A DNA stretch of 64,000 nt from positions 90,001 to 154,000 of the forward strand of contig JAEMWC010000965.1 in the NCBI GenBank assembly GCA_016490735.1, in the 5' to 3' direction. Shown one piece after another: positions 34,582 to 46,269 of this stretch. The notes under the pieces were generated by a model, which saw only the letters and a program-made list of their open reading frames with translations, had not been told where the DNA came from and made no database searches. Every line of letters begins with the position of its first letter. The first letter of the stretch is position 1. This DNA comes from Pachyseris speciosa. Its lineage: Eukaryota; Cnidaria; Anthozoa; Scleractinia; Pachyseridae. Made by a program: the position numbers and the translations under genes.

Positions 34582-35527
34582 ATCTTAACACTTGAGAACA
34601 GAAGAACACTGTTAATCCAACCACTAAAAGGCCACAAAAATCAGAGTTTTGGCAAGGGTTAACATTTTACTGTATCTTGTGCTTCGTAAAGTGAAGATGA
34701 AGACTGTCACTAAAACCTGGTCCAAGGGGTGGGGCAGGTTCAAGTGCACAGGGAGGCAAACGTCAACGTAGAACGAAAGTCTTTTATACTCTGTTTTGTT
34801 TTTTCAAGACGTACTGTAGGTGTGCACAAACCAATCATCTCGTAACCATATTCTTCTCTTGTTTTTAACAAGTGTCTTGGGATACATTTGGCCAACATAG
34901 ACATGTCTTGTAATTAAGTGCAGTTTTTTCTCTTTTCATTTCAAGAATTAAGTTGTCATTATAGCAGGCCAACAGTACTTATTTACTTTATTTTAATTCA
35001 CGAGAAAAAATATAATGAAACTATCAACAAATGGATTGTTAACCTTCCTTCAGTTTTGGTGAGGTGATGAAAATATTTAACTGAGGTAAACATGACGGGG
35101 TAGTGTTAACCTGTGCCAGAGGTTTTATATTTTCCCAATATTCTTGGCAAAGAAAGAAGCCTGAGAACAAAGCTTCTTTTTAGGGTCTTGCAGCCACCCT
35201 CAGTTCCTCCTTTTTGTGTGGGGATACCTGCGGGTTGTAAGTCCGTTAATACTAATGAGCTGCAAAGTTTGCAATGCATCATGGACAGTGTAGCCCACAC
35301 ATGTACCCTTTGGGTATCTTTTTTTAAGCTGTTCACGTGACATTAGAATCTACAGTGAGATTTATTACAACTAGTCTAGACACAGTCCTTGTAAAATTAA
35401 GATAATGTGACTGGCAATTACAAATTCCGACTCTTACAGTATGAATGAACATTGCAAGAATTAAGTTGTCATTTTTTTTTCTTGGTGCCTTAGGAACATT
35501 TTGAGTTTAGCAGGCAACAGTACTTAT

Positions 35528-37037
35528 TTACATTATTTTTAAATTACAGAGAAAAAACATAAATGAACTATCAACAAATGGTATTCCTCTTTTTCTCAAG
35601 TAGATTTCTACTCCAAGTAAGATATGTTCATTTGTAACCAGGATAGCAACTTTGTCATTAAAACAATCAACTCCATCATCTTGAGCATAGGGTCTGATCT
35701 CATTCAAGATTACTGAACAGCATGCTTCTGTATCATTTCGAAAAAATTCATTCTCTGGTATGTTGAGCACTTTAACTGGAGGTCCACAAATGTGGTGGCC
35801 TATGACTCACGAGGTATCATTGATTGTTGATAATTCTTGATCAGTACCAAAACTGTTAACATAATCCTGGTAAAATGTAACACCCTGATAAAGGATAGCC
35901 TCCTTTACAGACGTCTTTGGGCTCGTCACGCGTTCCTTGTCCACGAACGTCTGCTGAACTGAACTACCACTTCCGTTCGCGGCGGTTAGCCAATCATAGT
36001 TTGTTTTCCAATTTATGGAAAGTAGGACTTCGACCCCTGGATTATTTTCACAGACGACGCACGTGAATCGGGTGTCGATTTCCATTCTTACGCAGCTCGT
36101 TTTGGTTTCTTCATAACAAAGGCTAACCGCCGACGAACGGAAGTGGCAGTTCAGTTCAGCAGACGTTCGTGGGCAAGGAACGCGTGACGAGCCCAAAGAC
36201 GTCTGCGAAGGAGGCTAGATAAAGGAAGGCTGTGCCTCCCGAAATATTGGTTTAAATATATATATATATTCCTCGACGTGTAACCAGCCTTGCTTGTTTT
36301 TTTACCGTTTTCTAGTTTACCATTTTATAGCTGGTTAGATCTATTACAGGATCCGGCTCTTCTATTTTCCAACGGTGGTCCTTGCTTCAGTATTTTACAG
36401 TTTTTTTTGACATAATCCTGCACAACTAAATCATGAATCTCTAGGGTGGTTCTCATAATTTTATTTGTCATCAACCTGGAGTGGCAAAATTTGTGCTTCT
36501 TGCAAAGTGTGTCAAGGTACCTTTTCATCTCTACAGTCCTCTATGTCTGAAAATCAGTGGATTGCAGATTATCAAGTAAGACAAGCAAATGGCCTGGAAT
36601 TTATCAGAAAAAAATGAAAATTGTCTGACTTGTTTTCGCTACAGGGCCCATGCAATTCCGAATAGGCGATCACATTCACATTAGTTGTAATGCCATTTCT
36701 GGCGAAAAAGTCTGTATAAAGTATTTTTAATGGATATGGCACCACTATTACCACATTTTCTCCATTCTTGGCACAGTCAACTGCTTTATACTTCAATAGA
36801 ATCGTTTTCCTCCTCCTGTGGGGCCAGAAATAATCTGATGACGTGCGCCATACCGTATCCGTAATTGTTCAGGAGTGAGAACTGGACAGAAACTATTCTG
36901 CTAAAATAGCTCAGTCTTGTCAGTGTCTTGCTGATCAGCTGTCCTGACAACTCCTTTCTCAGCTCCATCCTCTCCCTGCTTGCGACACTTTTCATAGCTT
37001 CTTTTAAGAAACCTTTACTTGTTGATATCTTAAACAT
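35528..37037 (-). pseudogene. Broken P-loop helicase-like gene
   Basis: Pieces lie in order on the minus strand but in different frames. About 37037-36890 gives KEAMKSVASRERMELRKELS. A frame change near 36880 leads to RHQIISGPTGGGKTILLKYK, with Walker A GPTGGGKT coded at 36803-36825, then NGENVVIVVPYPLKILYTDF. About 36528-36325 gives LRMTNK-type sequence with TTLEIHDLVVQDYVKK. About 35770-35560 gives DKVAILVTNEHILLGVEIYL, then KRGIPFVDS, which resembles the helicase C-terminal half of superfamily 1 enzymes. A foldback element (35896-36216) interrupts the last two pieces. The superfamily 1-like assignment is inference; the Walker A is seen directly. Frame breaks plus insertion make a functional gene unlikely, though introns could explain some of the shifts. 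Confidence 0.6.
35896..36216. mobile_element. Foldback element with TAGCCTCCTT ends and a 9-bp target duplication
   Basis: Long arms: TAGCCTCCTTTACAGACGTC and ACGAACGTCTGCTGAACTGA on the left, mirrored to AGACGTCTGCGAAGGAGGCTA on the right. The arms extend about 110 bp each. GATAAAGGA flanks both ends (35887-35895 and 36217-36225). Confidence 0.9.
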
Positions 37038-37040
37038 ACT

Positions 37041-38022
37041 TTGACTAGAAAACTTGTCATGATGGGCGAGAATACAGAAACTGATGAAAATGGGCGTCGT
37101 TCAAAAATATAACTACTGCAAAATGAAATTTATCCACATTACTGTTTTTCATTACTTCCGGACACTTTTTGTCCGAAAATAAAATCATCCGAAATTTTTT
37201 GGTGCATAATATATTCGAACAGGAACCCATCACTAGGAGCGTACAACTGGACTATATTCTTGTCACGGCGTTTTTACAAACCGATTTATTTTTTGATTGA
37301 ATTTTCCGTCAATATCACACTCCCGTAGGAGCCACGATGACCAATCACAAGTCGCTGCACGTGCCACAAGTATCTGCACGCTCAGAGACTTTGTTTTCGC
37401 TCATTAAAACTTTTGTCGTGCTGATGAGTCCTAACAAGGAAAAAGGTTTTCTTTATTGTTTAGTAGCACTCTCGTTGCCGTTGCCGTCCTCGTTGCATTT
37501 TTTCGCGGGAGAAGATTGTCCAAAAATAGATCGGTCTGTAAAATGCCGTGACTTAGTATGGGAGTTGTACGCACCTGGTAATGGGAAAGCAGGAGAGAGT
37601 ATATAAACCGACCCATGTTCCTGATGGAATCCACACATTCCAGGTACTCTCTTGTGAAGTAATTATTGTATCCTTTCAAAGTCGCAAAGCATTACTGAAA
37701 GATGCCTGGTTTTTGAAGAGGAATCCCAATATTTTTTATTTGCAATTTCCTTCCCAGTCTTCTCTCTGGTCTTCTAACGGAACCAAGGAGCGAAAAGTGG
37801 ATTTTCGAGAAGATAGGAACTGGGAGTCCGATGATTCCTGTTTGGCATCTGTGTACTCCACAAAATTTTGCTGTAGGGGTGGTAAACGTGTGTCGTTTTC
37901 GCCTGGTCCCACCCTCGGTACCCCTCCCATTTTGGAAGAGGAGATACCCTGGGAACTAGATCGAATTGGTCGCCTTGGTAACTGCGTTCGATCGTAACAC
38001 ACCATCAGAGGTAATTAAACAC
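37041..38022. other. Intergenic, upstream of DRC10
   Basis: Open frames on both strands here show no protein motif. Near 37918-37967 a degenerate match to the CTCGTTCCCAGGGTCTCTCC foldback end is visible in reverse complement. Confidence 0.5.
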
Positions 38023-38034
38023 CAACATGGCGGC
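38023..38034 (+). promoter_or_regulatory. TISU/YY1-type initiator at the DRC10 start codon
   Basis: CAACATGGCGGC exactly fits the TISU consensus SAASATGGCGGC, an element that sets transcription start and translation start together for mRNAs with very short 5' UTRs and binds YY1. It supports 38027 as the true start codon. Confidence 0.6.
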
Positions 38035-41000
38035 GATAGCTGTAGTCAGGGCAGAAACAACGGCCTCTGTTGCTTCCAGTTTAGAACAACTTCACCCAAA
38101 AGCTAAAGAAAAACAGAAAGATAAAGTTAAAGACACTGTTGATCCGCTCAAAGTCTTGGATCCGGTGAGAAAGAAACTCACATCGGTCGAAGCACAACGA
38201 GTGATAGCTGTTGTTGACGACTCGATCAAACGACTGGAATTAGTTTCGCTGTTACCTTACATCGTTGAGAATTTGAACCGTTTTTCGGTGATTGTTGGCT
38301 CCGACCTCGTTCAGCTGTTGGAGGAACACGATCGGCTGCAATCTTCCTACCAGAAAGCGGTTTCGAAATTCTCACTCCAACAAAAACGCAGCCAGCCTGC
38401 TTCTCCCATAGCTTCTAACGTATCATCGCGGCGTTCTAGCGAAGCCTCGGAAGCAAGAGCGGGCAACGAAGAGGCAATTACTCGCCATGAAAGCAGGCAA
38501 AGTTCTGCTTCAAGCACGCGATCAGCGATTCAAAAACCAGGTCGTCTAACACCACTGCAACAAACCAGCGATCAAGTGCAAGATGAGACCCTGGATCTAA
38601 GACTGATCCTTGCCCTCAGTACACAGATGAAACATTCTGTCAGAACAATCCTGAGATCGTTTGCTTCGAATCCAGCCGCTGTGAATGCACTGAAGGACTT
38701 GAGGAACGAACGATCGATCGAAAACAACAATATGATCGATGAAATGACCACGTTGAGAGCGATTTTGTTCGAGAAGCTGTTGACAACACCAAGCGAGGAG
38801 CAGGAGAGAACACAGTATTTGAAGCAGATGGTTTCCAAGGAAATGAAATCAAGTGACACTGGAAGGAAGCTTCAGGAGGAATTGAAAAAAGCTACAGAAG
38901 ACAAAGAAAATGAGGTAGACTATTCTTTACATGTAAAAACAATATTTCTTAGGTTATCATGGAAGTTCTTTTTTATGCAATAATACTAATTAAGCTAATA
39001 TTAATGTGTTATAACTACCCCAAAGACACTAAATCACAGGCATTCGCCATTGCATAAGAATGTGGTAAGAATCCTTGTCATCGTCTATTCCCTTTCATTT
39101 AAAATCCAAGAACCCTGTCCTGGCAGGAGAAGACTGAACAAGAACGTGGACATGATGGGTGACTGAGATAAATCACTAGATCAACCTTTTAAAGCAGCAT
39201 TTTATGAACTCTAAATGATCATATATTTTTCAACAGATTGCTAAAAGAAATGACATCATTCGCAGACTAAAAAATGACATCTACATCGTGGAGAAGAATG
39301 CTGAAGAACAAAATCGAAGGGTTATCACAGAGGCTGCCAAGCAGGATTCAGCAGAAATGAAAAACTCTGACAGTAAAAAGAGCAAGCTGCAGCAGGAAAT
39401 TATTGAGTTGAAAAAGAAGCTAGAAGGAGACACTGTTACTCACAGGGAAAGTGAATTAGCCTTGAGAAAGGTACAATGGAAACTGCTCCTTGTAAATGAA
39501 GTATACAGATACTGTATGTTCTTGTTTTAGTTATAGCCCTCTTCTAAATGTCATGCTACTTGCGTGAGAAACTAAATTCAAGAATTAAATTCAATCTAAG
39601 CATTGCAGTAGCATGAGATTTGAAATCATTCAATTCAGCAGGCTGAAATAAGTTTGGTACGAGTACCTAGCACGGCAAGCCTTTTTGTACCTTTTCCTGA
39701 AGTAGATTTGACATCTGAACCAATGTCATGCTATAGTCATGCCACTGCTAGGTCAAATTTATTTGAGTTCAGCACAGCAGTAGTACAATGTTTGGAACAA
39801 AGGCTTTAGTCTTAAGGTGAATGAAAAGCGCTATACAAGTTTTTATATTATTATTATTATTATTATTATTAAGCGGCCGTCGCTTAGCAATGAGCCGCTT
39901 CTAGTAATACCCATTTTTTTGTGTGTGTGTGTTTTTTTTTTGTCGTGGTGTCCACCGAGAGGCCCATGCCCCTCTTGGCCAGAGGAAGAAACAATGACAT
40001 AAGTAAAGAAATAAATTTTCTAATATAGCGGCACCCAGACTTGAACTCATGACCTTCAGATCTCCCAACCTAGGCCCTTATCCGATTACGCTAATGAGAC
40101 ATCTCTTGCGGTTACTAGTCAAGAGAATTTTGTAGTAAATTAAGTCATTAGGTCGGTCATGCATCATCTCTTTAAAAGCCTTTTCAATGTCAAAGGATTA
40201 CAGAGAAAAGAAATGTTTTGTCAGAATTGAATTACTCCAATAGCAGAGGAATTTATTTGAAAGCGTTTATTTTGAGCAGTATTTCACAACACCGATGAGT
40301 GGGGGTCCTATCTTAACTAAAGCTATTCGGAAGACCGTAAATGTTTTTAAACTGAACTTGTAGATTTTGGTGGCCATAAAATACAGGGGTGAGAGTCGGA
40401 AATTGCGAAATCCTTTCAAAAAGAAATGTTTAGCTAGAATTGAATTACTCCAATGTACCTCTTATAGGAAATGAATTTATTTGAGCGTTCCTTTTCACCC
40501 GGTTTTGAAGATAAACAAATATTGACCAAATTAGTGATGGTGCAATTATACCGGAAGTACTAGTGATGGTGCAATACCACAAGTGAAATCAACCAACACA
40601 GCTCTTTTGCGTGGCGTTCAACACCACACAAAAGAGCTGTTCAAAGTAGTATTGTTCAAAGTAGTATTGGAGATATCGGGTATCATCGAGAAACTGGTCA
40701 ACGGATCAAAGACGCAGATTTATACCAAATTCTTCGCTTTCTTTGAAATTGTCAAGCAAATCGAAGAGCCAGTGTTTTGTCGAGCTTCAGCTGGCCTTGG
40801 TTTCTCGAATAGCGAATATCCATAGAATCGGTTCACTACTTTTCCGTGTTAAATTGCAAAATAGGGTTACAGCTTAAGCATTGACAAAAGAAAAAAGAAA
40901 ACCAAGTGAAAAGGAATAGAAAAAAAGAGATCAAAGAAAACAAAACTTGACTCTGTTGGGACTTGAACCACCGACCCTAACCTAGTAGCATAGCCTGAGA

Positions 41001-44000
41001 GGAGCGCAATAACCCACTTGGCCACCAAAACCTTCTCTAACACCGTAACTGAATTTTAAAATCCTTATCATTCGGAGTCACGAAAAATTGAATTATGATT
41101 AACTTGAACTTATCCTGTGCATTAATCTGGCTCGAATGGTCAAAAAGGTCGCTTCTAAATTATCAGAGAATTTCTTGTTATTATTATTATGCAGTTTTTG
41201 TGATGGCCCTGACCTGCATTTTAGATTAACCCATTGGCAACCGTGCCGGCCAAAACCAGAGCTGAAAATTTGAATGAAAATCTTGTTCCACTACCCACCT
41301 GCACTTCGTTCCACCTAATCCTATGATCCTACAAATTCCACTAATTTTTTCCCACCAAAAGGAATCACAGAAAATGCCCAGCAAGAGAAAAAGAAAGCGA
41401 GCGATCTTGGAAAGCTAAAATTAAGCATCAGGAACAGAAGGGTGCGATGAACTCCACCAGCAATAGGAGTTTTGGGCAATTTTTGGATCTTTTTGGCTAG
41501 AATCTGGCTAGAAAATGGCTCAATGCACTTCAAAAGATGTTTTTCAGCAAAATGCTTGGTAGTCAATGGGTTCAAATCAATACATAATATTAATACAAAG
41601 TACATACAGATAATACAAAATTGTAAGTTGGATGAACTTTAAATTTGTTTTGTAGCTGAGTTTTGCTTTAAGAAGCCTCAATGTTTTTTGTCAAAATTTG
41701 TGTCATAATTCTCGTAATTTTCAACAAGAACCTCAGGATCAAAAAAGTAAGGTATTGAGCTTGACATTTTCTCAGTGTGTGAGGTTGCAGGCCGATACTG
41801 CGGAGGATTATACAGTGTATGGGAGGATGTACCAAACAGATCTAAATTCTGATCATATTTTCTATCAAAATGTGTTACTGGAAATTTCCATGCTTGTCTT
41901 CACGCCAGCCCTGTAAGATACCAAAGACCTATTTTTGGACTTCACTTTTTTATGTCTAAAGCATGATACTAACATTGTTCTTTAGAAGGGGAATTATATA
42001 CTTGGTTACTTCCCTTTTTTTTCTTTTCCATCTTGAAAGACTTAAGTTCTTTGTGGTTTTGTTAACAACCATTACTGTTCCCACTCACAAGCCCATGCAA
42101 GACAGATGGCCTATGAAGATCACTTAAATAAATTACGGTGGCCTACATTAGAAGCATGAAGATTGTATCTTTCCCTTTTGGAGTGCTATAAGTCAATTTT
42201 CGCTTTAAATAATCTCATCTTTAATGACTTTTTCAAATTTACAAAGTACATATCCACTCATGCTAACAACCCTTATAAATTATCCACCAAGTTAGCGAAG
42301 TGTAACACATTCTTTTTCTGTTTGCATGGTGAGTGAATGGAGCAATTTACCAAGATCCTTGGTCAAAGCTGGAAGCGTGAAGTAGTTCAAGAATAGACTT
42401 AAGCACTTGCGTAATATTATTTAGTTTTTAGCCTCCATTGATTGTATATATTTTTATTCATTTTGTACATAGTTGTGGATTTTTCACTTTTAGATATTGT
42501 ACATTTTCATTTTAGGTGACACGTTATAGGGCTAACCTCTGTTTCTCCTTTTCAAGATATATGTTTCGTTAGTCCATTTTTTTTTCTGTTTTGCGTGTTA
42601 TGTAAATATGTTTGGTTCCAGGCCATACCCCTCTCCTCCTTGATGGGGTGGGGGAGTGCTAACCCAAAGGCCTTGCAAAGAAGGGACATCAACATTTTCT
42701 AGAACTGTAAGACATCCCAGTAGGGATAATGCAAAGTCCCAAACTTTTTATTGTTGTTGCTGATATTTTGTTTCAAATCTAACTCCCTGTCTGAAACAAA
42801 AAATAAATGTTGCCTGTCCTTTTTCTCCCGCAGCGTAAATACCGGATAGAAACAGAAGTGGAGAACTGGATTCAGAAATATGATACAGATATGGGAGAGA
42901 GACAGGTGACATTATTTTCACATACTTTAGTCCTTTCGACAAAGCTACTCATTTAGACTTCATATTTCCTTGTCTGAACTCTGTGGATTATGATGCAGAT
43001 TTGATCATATCATATTTTGTTATGTAAATTTGTGCATGATAAGTAATAACACTCATTTCTATATATCGCCCTTTAGTTGCACCCTATCTTCGCTATGGCT
43101 TGATTGCGTGGGGCCAAGCTACTAACTCCATGTTAAACAAACTTCTTGTTCTTCAGAAGCGTGCCCTTAGGCTCATATACTTTGCTAACTTTCGAGATCA
43201 TGCAATTCCTTTGTTTCTCAATGTAAAGATTTTACCACTGAACTTTCTTTACTATCAAATACATTTGGAAACGATGCACGATATAAGTAATCATCTTTTA
43301 CCCCAAAACATTCAAGGCTTGTTTCTTCCCACTTCTCGTGTTCATTCATACAATACAAGATCCTCAACGTCCCATAATTTTTGTATAAAAAAATCAAATC
43401 TAGGGATTCAAAAATATGCGTTCTCGAGAATTGGTGCGATATTATGGAATGCAATAACAACTAATATTCGTAATTTACCTAAAGATAGATTTAAAAAGAG
43501 AATTCGCGCGTTCTTATTTGAAATTTTACAGTCTGATGACTCGTATTACGGTCTAAAAGAAATCATATGCAAGGTAAACAAATTCGGTTCTTATCTATAA
43601 CGTGTAATGCAATAATGCCACAAGATGGTAGCGTGTCCCTTCGTCTTCGTCTGTTACTTTAATCAGCTCTTTATCGGAATTTTTATTCTCTCTTTTTTTT
43701 TCTTTTCTCAACGTTGTTCTCGTTTTAATTTTCAACTTTATTTTCTTATAAACATATTCCTTTTAGCAGTCTTTCATCTTTCCTTATCTCCTGGTCCGCC
43801 TAGATTAGCTTTGCTACCTGCGGGTCAGGTAATTCTGTATTTAACTAATAGCAAATTAATAAAAATCAACTTGTCAACTTGTCAATAAATAATTATTAAA
43901 TTACTGTTATGATTTTTTTTTATTTAAACGTATTAACCATTGTTTGCCCCAAAAGTACCTCGGCTTATCAAGAGGGCTCACAATAATACAAATTTAAATC

Positions 44001-44835
44001 AGGCTCACACACTAAACAAATGTCATAATTATAGAGTTCATCGTTCAACATGGCTTAGTTATGGATTGAAAGTCTAAATAAGAATTGAAATGAGAATTTT
44101 CGTCATAACTTGCATGCATTCTGGACCTTGATTTGCTCCTATCTGTATGTCCCACTATTTGGAGATTACCAGTAATTTAAGGCTTCATTCATATATACTC
44201 CGGAAAACGAGCTAAAACGAAAATTCTTAGAAATCGAGAATACTTATTTACACAGTGGATAAGTTAACTACCGACGAAAGTGTCATTTTAAAACATTGTT
44301 GCTTAACAGTGCGTTTCTCAAGTGCAAAAACATTTCCTTTCTGATGCCTCGTAGTTAGGCCTGCATCTCCATAAATAGCCTTCGTCTACTTTAGTCCACT
44401 TTAAGCAGCGTCTTTGGAAAAGCGAAGCATTATAGAGAAAGGACGAGCAATAAAATTTAATTTTGTTTTGGTGGACTTGTTCATCTAGGAAACTTTTTAA
44501 ATCAAAAGCATTAACAAGATTTTTGGCTGGTTCTCACATAGGATGAATTTGATGCCCTAGACGCGATTTACACAGAAGAGAAACGACAGCTCAGCGAGCT
44601 CGAAGAGCGATTCAAGACATTGGAAAAAGAATATTTAGAAATCATGGAAGCAAGAAGGATAGCAAAGGAGAAAGCAGAGGCTGCTGAGAGAGAACTCAAC
44701 CTTAAAATACGCGCAGCTAAGTTGATTCAGTCGCTATGGCGAGCACACAAGGCAAGGAAAGCACTCAAGAATAAAAAGAAAAAAGGCAAAGGCAAAAAGG
44801 GAAAGAAGAGTGGAGGGAAAAAGAAGAAAAGATAA
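38027..44835 (+). CDS. DRC10: Dynein regulatory complex protein 10 / IQ domain protein D (four exons, complete)
   Basis: Subunit of the nexin-dynein regulatory complex of motile cilia and flagella. Exons: 38027-38914, 39237-39470, 42834-42905, 44542-44835; joined length 495 codons plus TAA, against about 450 in human IQCD. Landmarks match the human protein: [20 protein letters not shown] and [10 protein letters not shown] near the N-terminus, [20 protein letters not shown] (about 240-260), a long coiled coil ([21 protein letters not shown]), [20 protein letters not shown] in the 24-residue exon 3, then [19 protein letters not shown], one IQ motif ([14 protein letters not shown], about 460-473) for calmodulin-like partners, and a Lys/Gly-rich tail. 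A Ser-rich, presumably disordered insert lies at about 125-175. Poly(A) signal AATAAA is at about 45040. Introns 2 and 3 contain LINE and SINE debris. Confidence 0.94.
39810..39872 (+). mobile_element. LINE/SINE 3' tail with (ATT)n
   Basis: GAAAAGCGCTATACAAGTTT followed by (ATT)n at about 39847-39871, like the tails of the CR1-like elements elsewhere in the window. It lies in DRC10 intron 2. Confidence 0.6.
40018..40105 (-). mobile_element. tRNA-like SINE head
   Basis: Minus strand: A box-like TTAGCGTAATCGG (40082-40094) and B box-like GAGTTCAAGTC (40038-40048), with the expected spacing. No convincing acceptor stem. It lies in DRC10 intron 2. Confidence 0.6.
40205..40493. repeat. Direct repeat pair of about 65 bp
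   Basis: GAATTGAATTACTCCAAT, flanked by AAAGAAATGTTT on the left and GAATTTATTTGA on the right, occurs at about 40205-40268 and again at 40419-40493. It lies in DRC10 intron 2. Confidence 0.7.
40950..41035 (-). mobile_element. tRNA-like SINE head with long variable arm
   Basis: Minus strand: GGTTTTGGTGGCCAAGTGGG with A box TGGCCAAGTGG (in 41013-41026) and B box GGTTCAAGTCC (40959-40969). The long A-B distance suggests a Leu/Ser-type tRNA ancestor. It lies in DRC10 intron 2. Confidence 0.65.
41227..41577. mobile_element. Weak foldback element with TTAACCCATTGGC ends
   Basis: TTAACCCATTGGCAACC at the left is imperfectly mirrored by GGTAGTCAATGGGTTCAA at the right. The interior is not strongly palindromic. 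Confidence 0.45.
42090..42560 (+). mobile_element. Decayed LINE C-terminus
   Basis: Across frame changes I read [58 protein letters not shown] and [15 protein letters not shown], then FKNRLKHL: the last domain of a CR1/jockey-like polyprotein. Several stops and shifts; dead. It lies in DRC10 intron 2. Confidence 0.75.
43070..43890 (+). mobile_element. 5'-truncated LINE of the same family as 52.6-55.3 kb
   Basis: The frame 43100-43600 carries [56 protein letters not shown] and [12 protein letters not shown], closely parallel to the C-terminus of the element at 53.6-54.95 kb. The 3' UTR also shares GCTACCTGCGGGTCAG. The tail ends in CAACTTGTC repeats near 43880. It lies in DRC10 intron 3. Confidence 0.85.
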
Positions 44836-45040
44836 CGTAAAGACGATGTAACTTTAGAAATGGTAGCTTTGCACGAGACAACTTTTCGTGCAACTTTAGT
44901 ACAACGCAACTTCGTTGGAGTGCAAGTTGTGTGTCATGGCTACGAATACACACCCACCGAAAACGCACCTAACATCCGGGACCCAACAATGTCGGATTTT
45001 GTTAGTAGCGTTTCCACGGACCTTAACTAATTTCTTGTAA

Positions 45041-45046
45041 ATAAAG
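45041..45046 (+). terminator. Candidate poly(A) signal of DRC10
   Basis: AATAAA about 205 bp after the DRC10 stop codon. Confidence 0.5.
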
Positions 45047-45217
45047 TAGGCCACAGAAAAGAAAAATCGTTTCAAAATTTCAAAGACAACGGGCAATCGT
45101 TGAGTCGCCTATACATGCACTTGTGGTGCAAAGCACAGTCAGCTCGCGCAATGCGCTCGAACAATAGATTATTTCGGACGGAAGTTGCAGTCCTGGCGAA
45201 CAAGAATCGTCAAAAAT

Positions 45218-45615
45218 CAGGGGCACCCAGCGACAAGTTTCGGTAGATATTATTTCGGTGGAGGGTAGTTCGCCTCAGGCGTTCGGCGCCGGTTAAAGAG
45301 TGCACTCGGATTTTCGTAAGTAAAACGTGGCCTAAAAGATTCGTAATGTGGTAATAATAGCCCTTGAGGTTTTCGGAAAGGTCGTTATTGCTGTTTTTGG
45401 CAGTGAAAAACGTCAGCTAGCACTTTCGGAAAGATTAAACAGGTTCCCTAGAAAGTTAACTTCAACTAGCATTTTCTCAAAGGAAGATTTTGTTCCCTAA
45501 CATTTTCGGGCAATTAAAATTTCAGCTAAGGAATCCGAACAGATTCAAACACCATAAGGTACTTGAAAATGCCTTTCTACAGCTTTTGCCTGATTTGGCT
45601 CTTTGGGTGCCCCTG
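45218..45615 (-). mobile_element. hAT-like non-autonomous element, copy A (6-bp target duplication)
   Basis: It begins CAGGGGCACCCAGCGACAAG and ends TTTGGGTGCCCCTG, with AAAAAT directly outside both ends (45212-45217 and 45616-45621). The internal sequence is the reverse complement of copies B and C, including CTAACATTTTCGGGCAATT. No open frame of note. Confidence 0.85.
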
Positions 45616-45664
45616 AAAAATATCTCCCATTGCCAAGTCTTCGTTAGATTAGGCAATGTTTCGT

Positions 45665-45713
45665 AAAAATTGTCTCACCATTTTGCTGTTCTAAAATGGT
45701 GAGACAATTTCTA
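45665..45713. repeat. Perfect short hairpin
   Basis: AAATTGTCTCACCATTTT and its exact reverse complement flank a loop of about 11 bases (GCTGTTCT region). It lies between hAT-like copies A and B. Confidence 0.85.
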
Positions 45714-45810
45714 CTCCTGCTGGGACACAAATAGCATCAAACGTTTCTTTGTGTAACACCACTATCTCGGCAACGCTTAAACAAATCTTTGGAGTGTTAC
45801 GAGGATCATT

Positions 45811-46257
45811 CAGGGGCACCCAACGAGCCAAATCAAGCAAAAGCTGTAGAAAGGCATTTTTAAGTACCTTATGGTATTTGAAGTCTTTTTAACGCGGTTT
45901 CTTCATAATCTAGAAGAAGTTCATCTGTTCGGATTCCCTAGCTGAAATTTTAATTGCCCGAAAATGTTAGGGAACAAAATCTTCCTTTGAAAAAATGCAA
46001 GCTGAAATGAACTTTCCACGAACTTTCTAGGGAACTATTTTCTTTCCGAAAATGCTAGTTGACGTTTTTGACTGCCAAAAACAGCAATTACGACCTTTCC
46101 GAAAACCTCAGGGGCTAGGATTTCCCAATTTCGAATCTTTTAGGCTTCGTTTTAGTTACGAAAATCCGAGTGCACTGTTAAATCGACGCCGAAAGTGCAA
46201 GGCGAATTACCCTCCACCGAACAGATATCTACCGAAACTTGTCGTTGGGTGCCCCTG
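45811..46257 (+). mobile_element. hAT-like non-autonomous element, copy B (6-bp target duplication)
   Basis: It begins CAGGGGCACCCAACGAGCC and ends GTCGTTGGGTGCCCCTG. ATCATT flanks both ends (45805-45810 and 46258-46263). It faces copy A, giving a large inverted repeat of about 400 bp arms around 200 bp. Confidence 0.87.
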
Positions 46258-46269
46258 ATCATTGCGAAA

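Noticed and set aside
36325..36528. Independent small gene of 67 codons
   Set aside because: Its content fits as a middle piece of the broken helicase-like gene.
37581..37997. 138-codon plus-strand ORF upstream of DRC10
   Set aside because: No motif or splice logic, and part overlaps a degenerate foldback end; the conserved DRC10 start with TISU context is at 38027.
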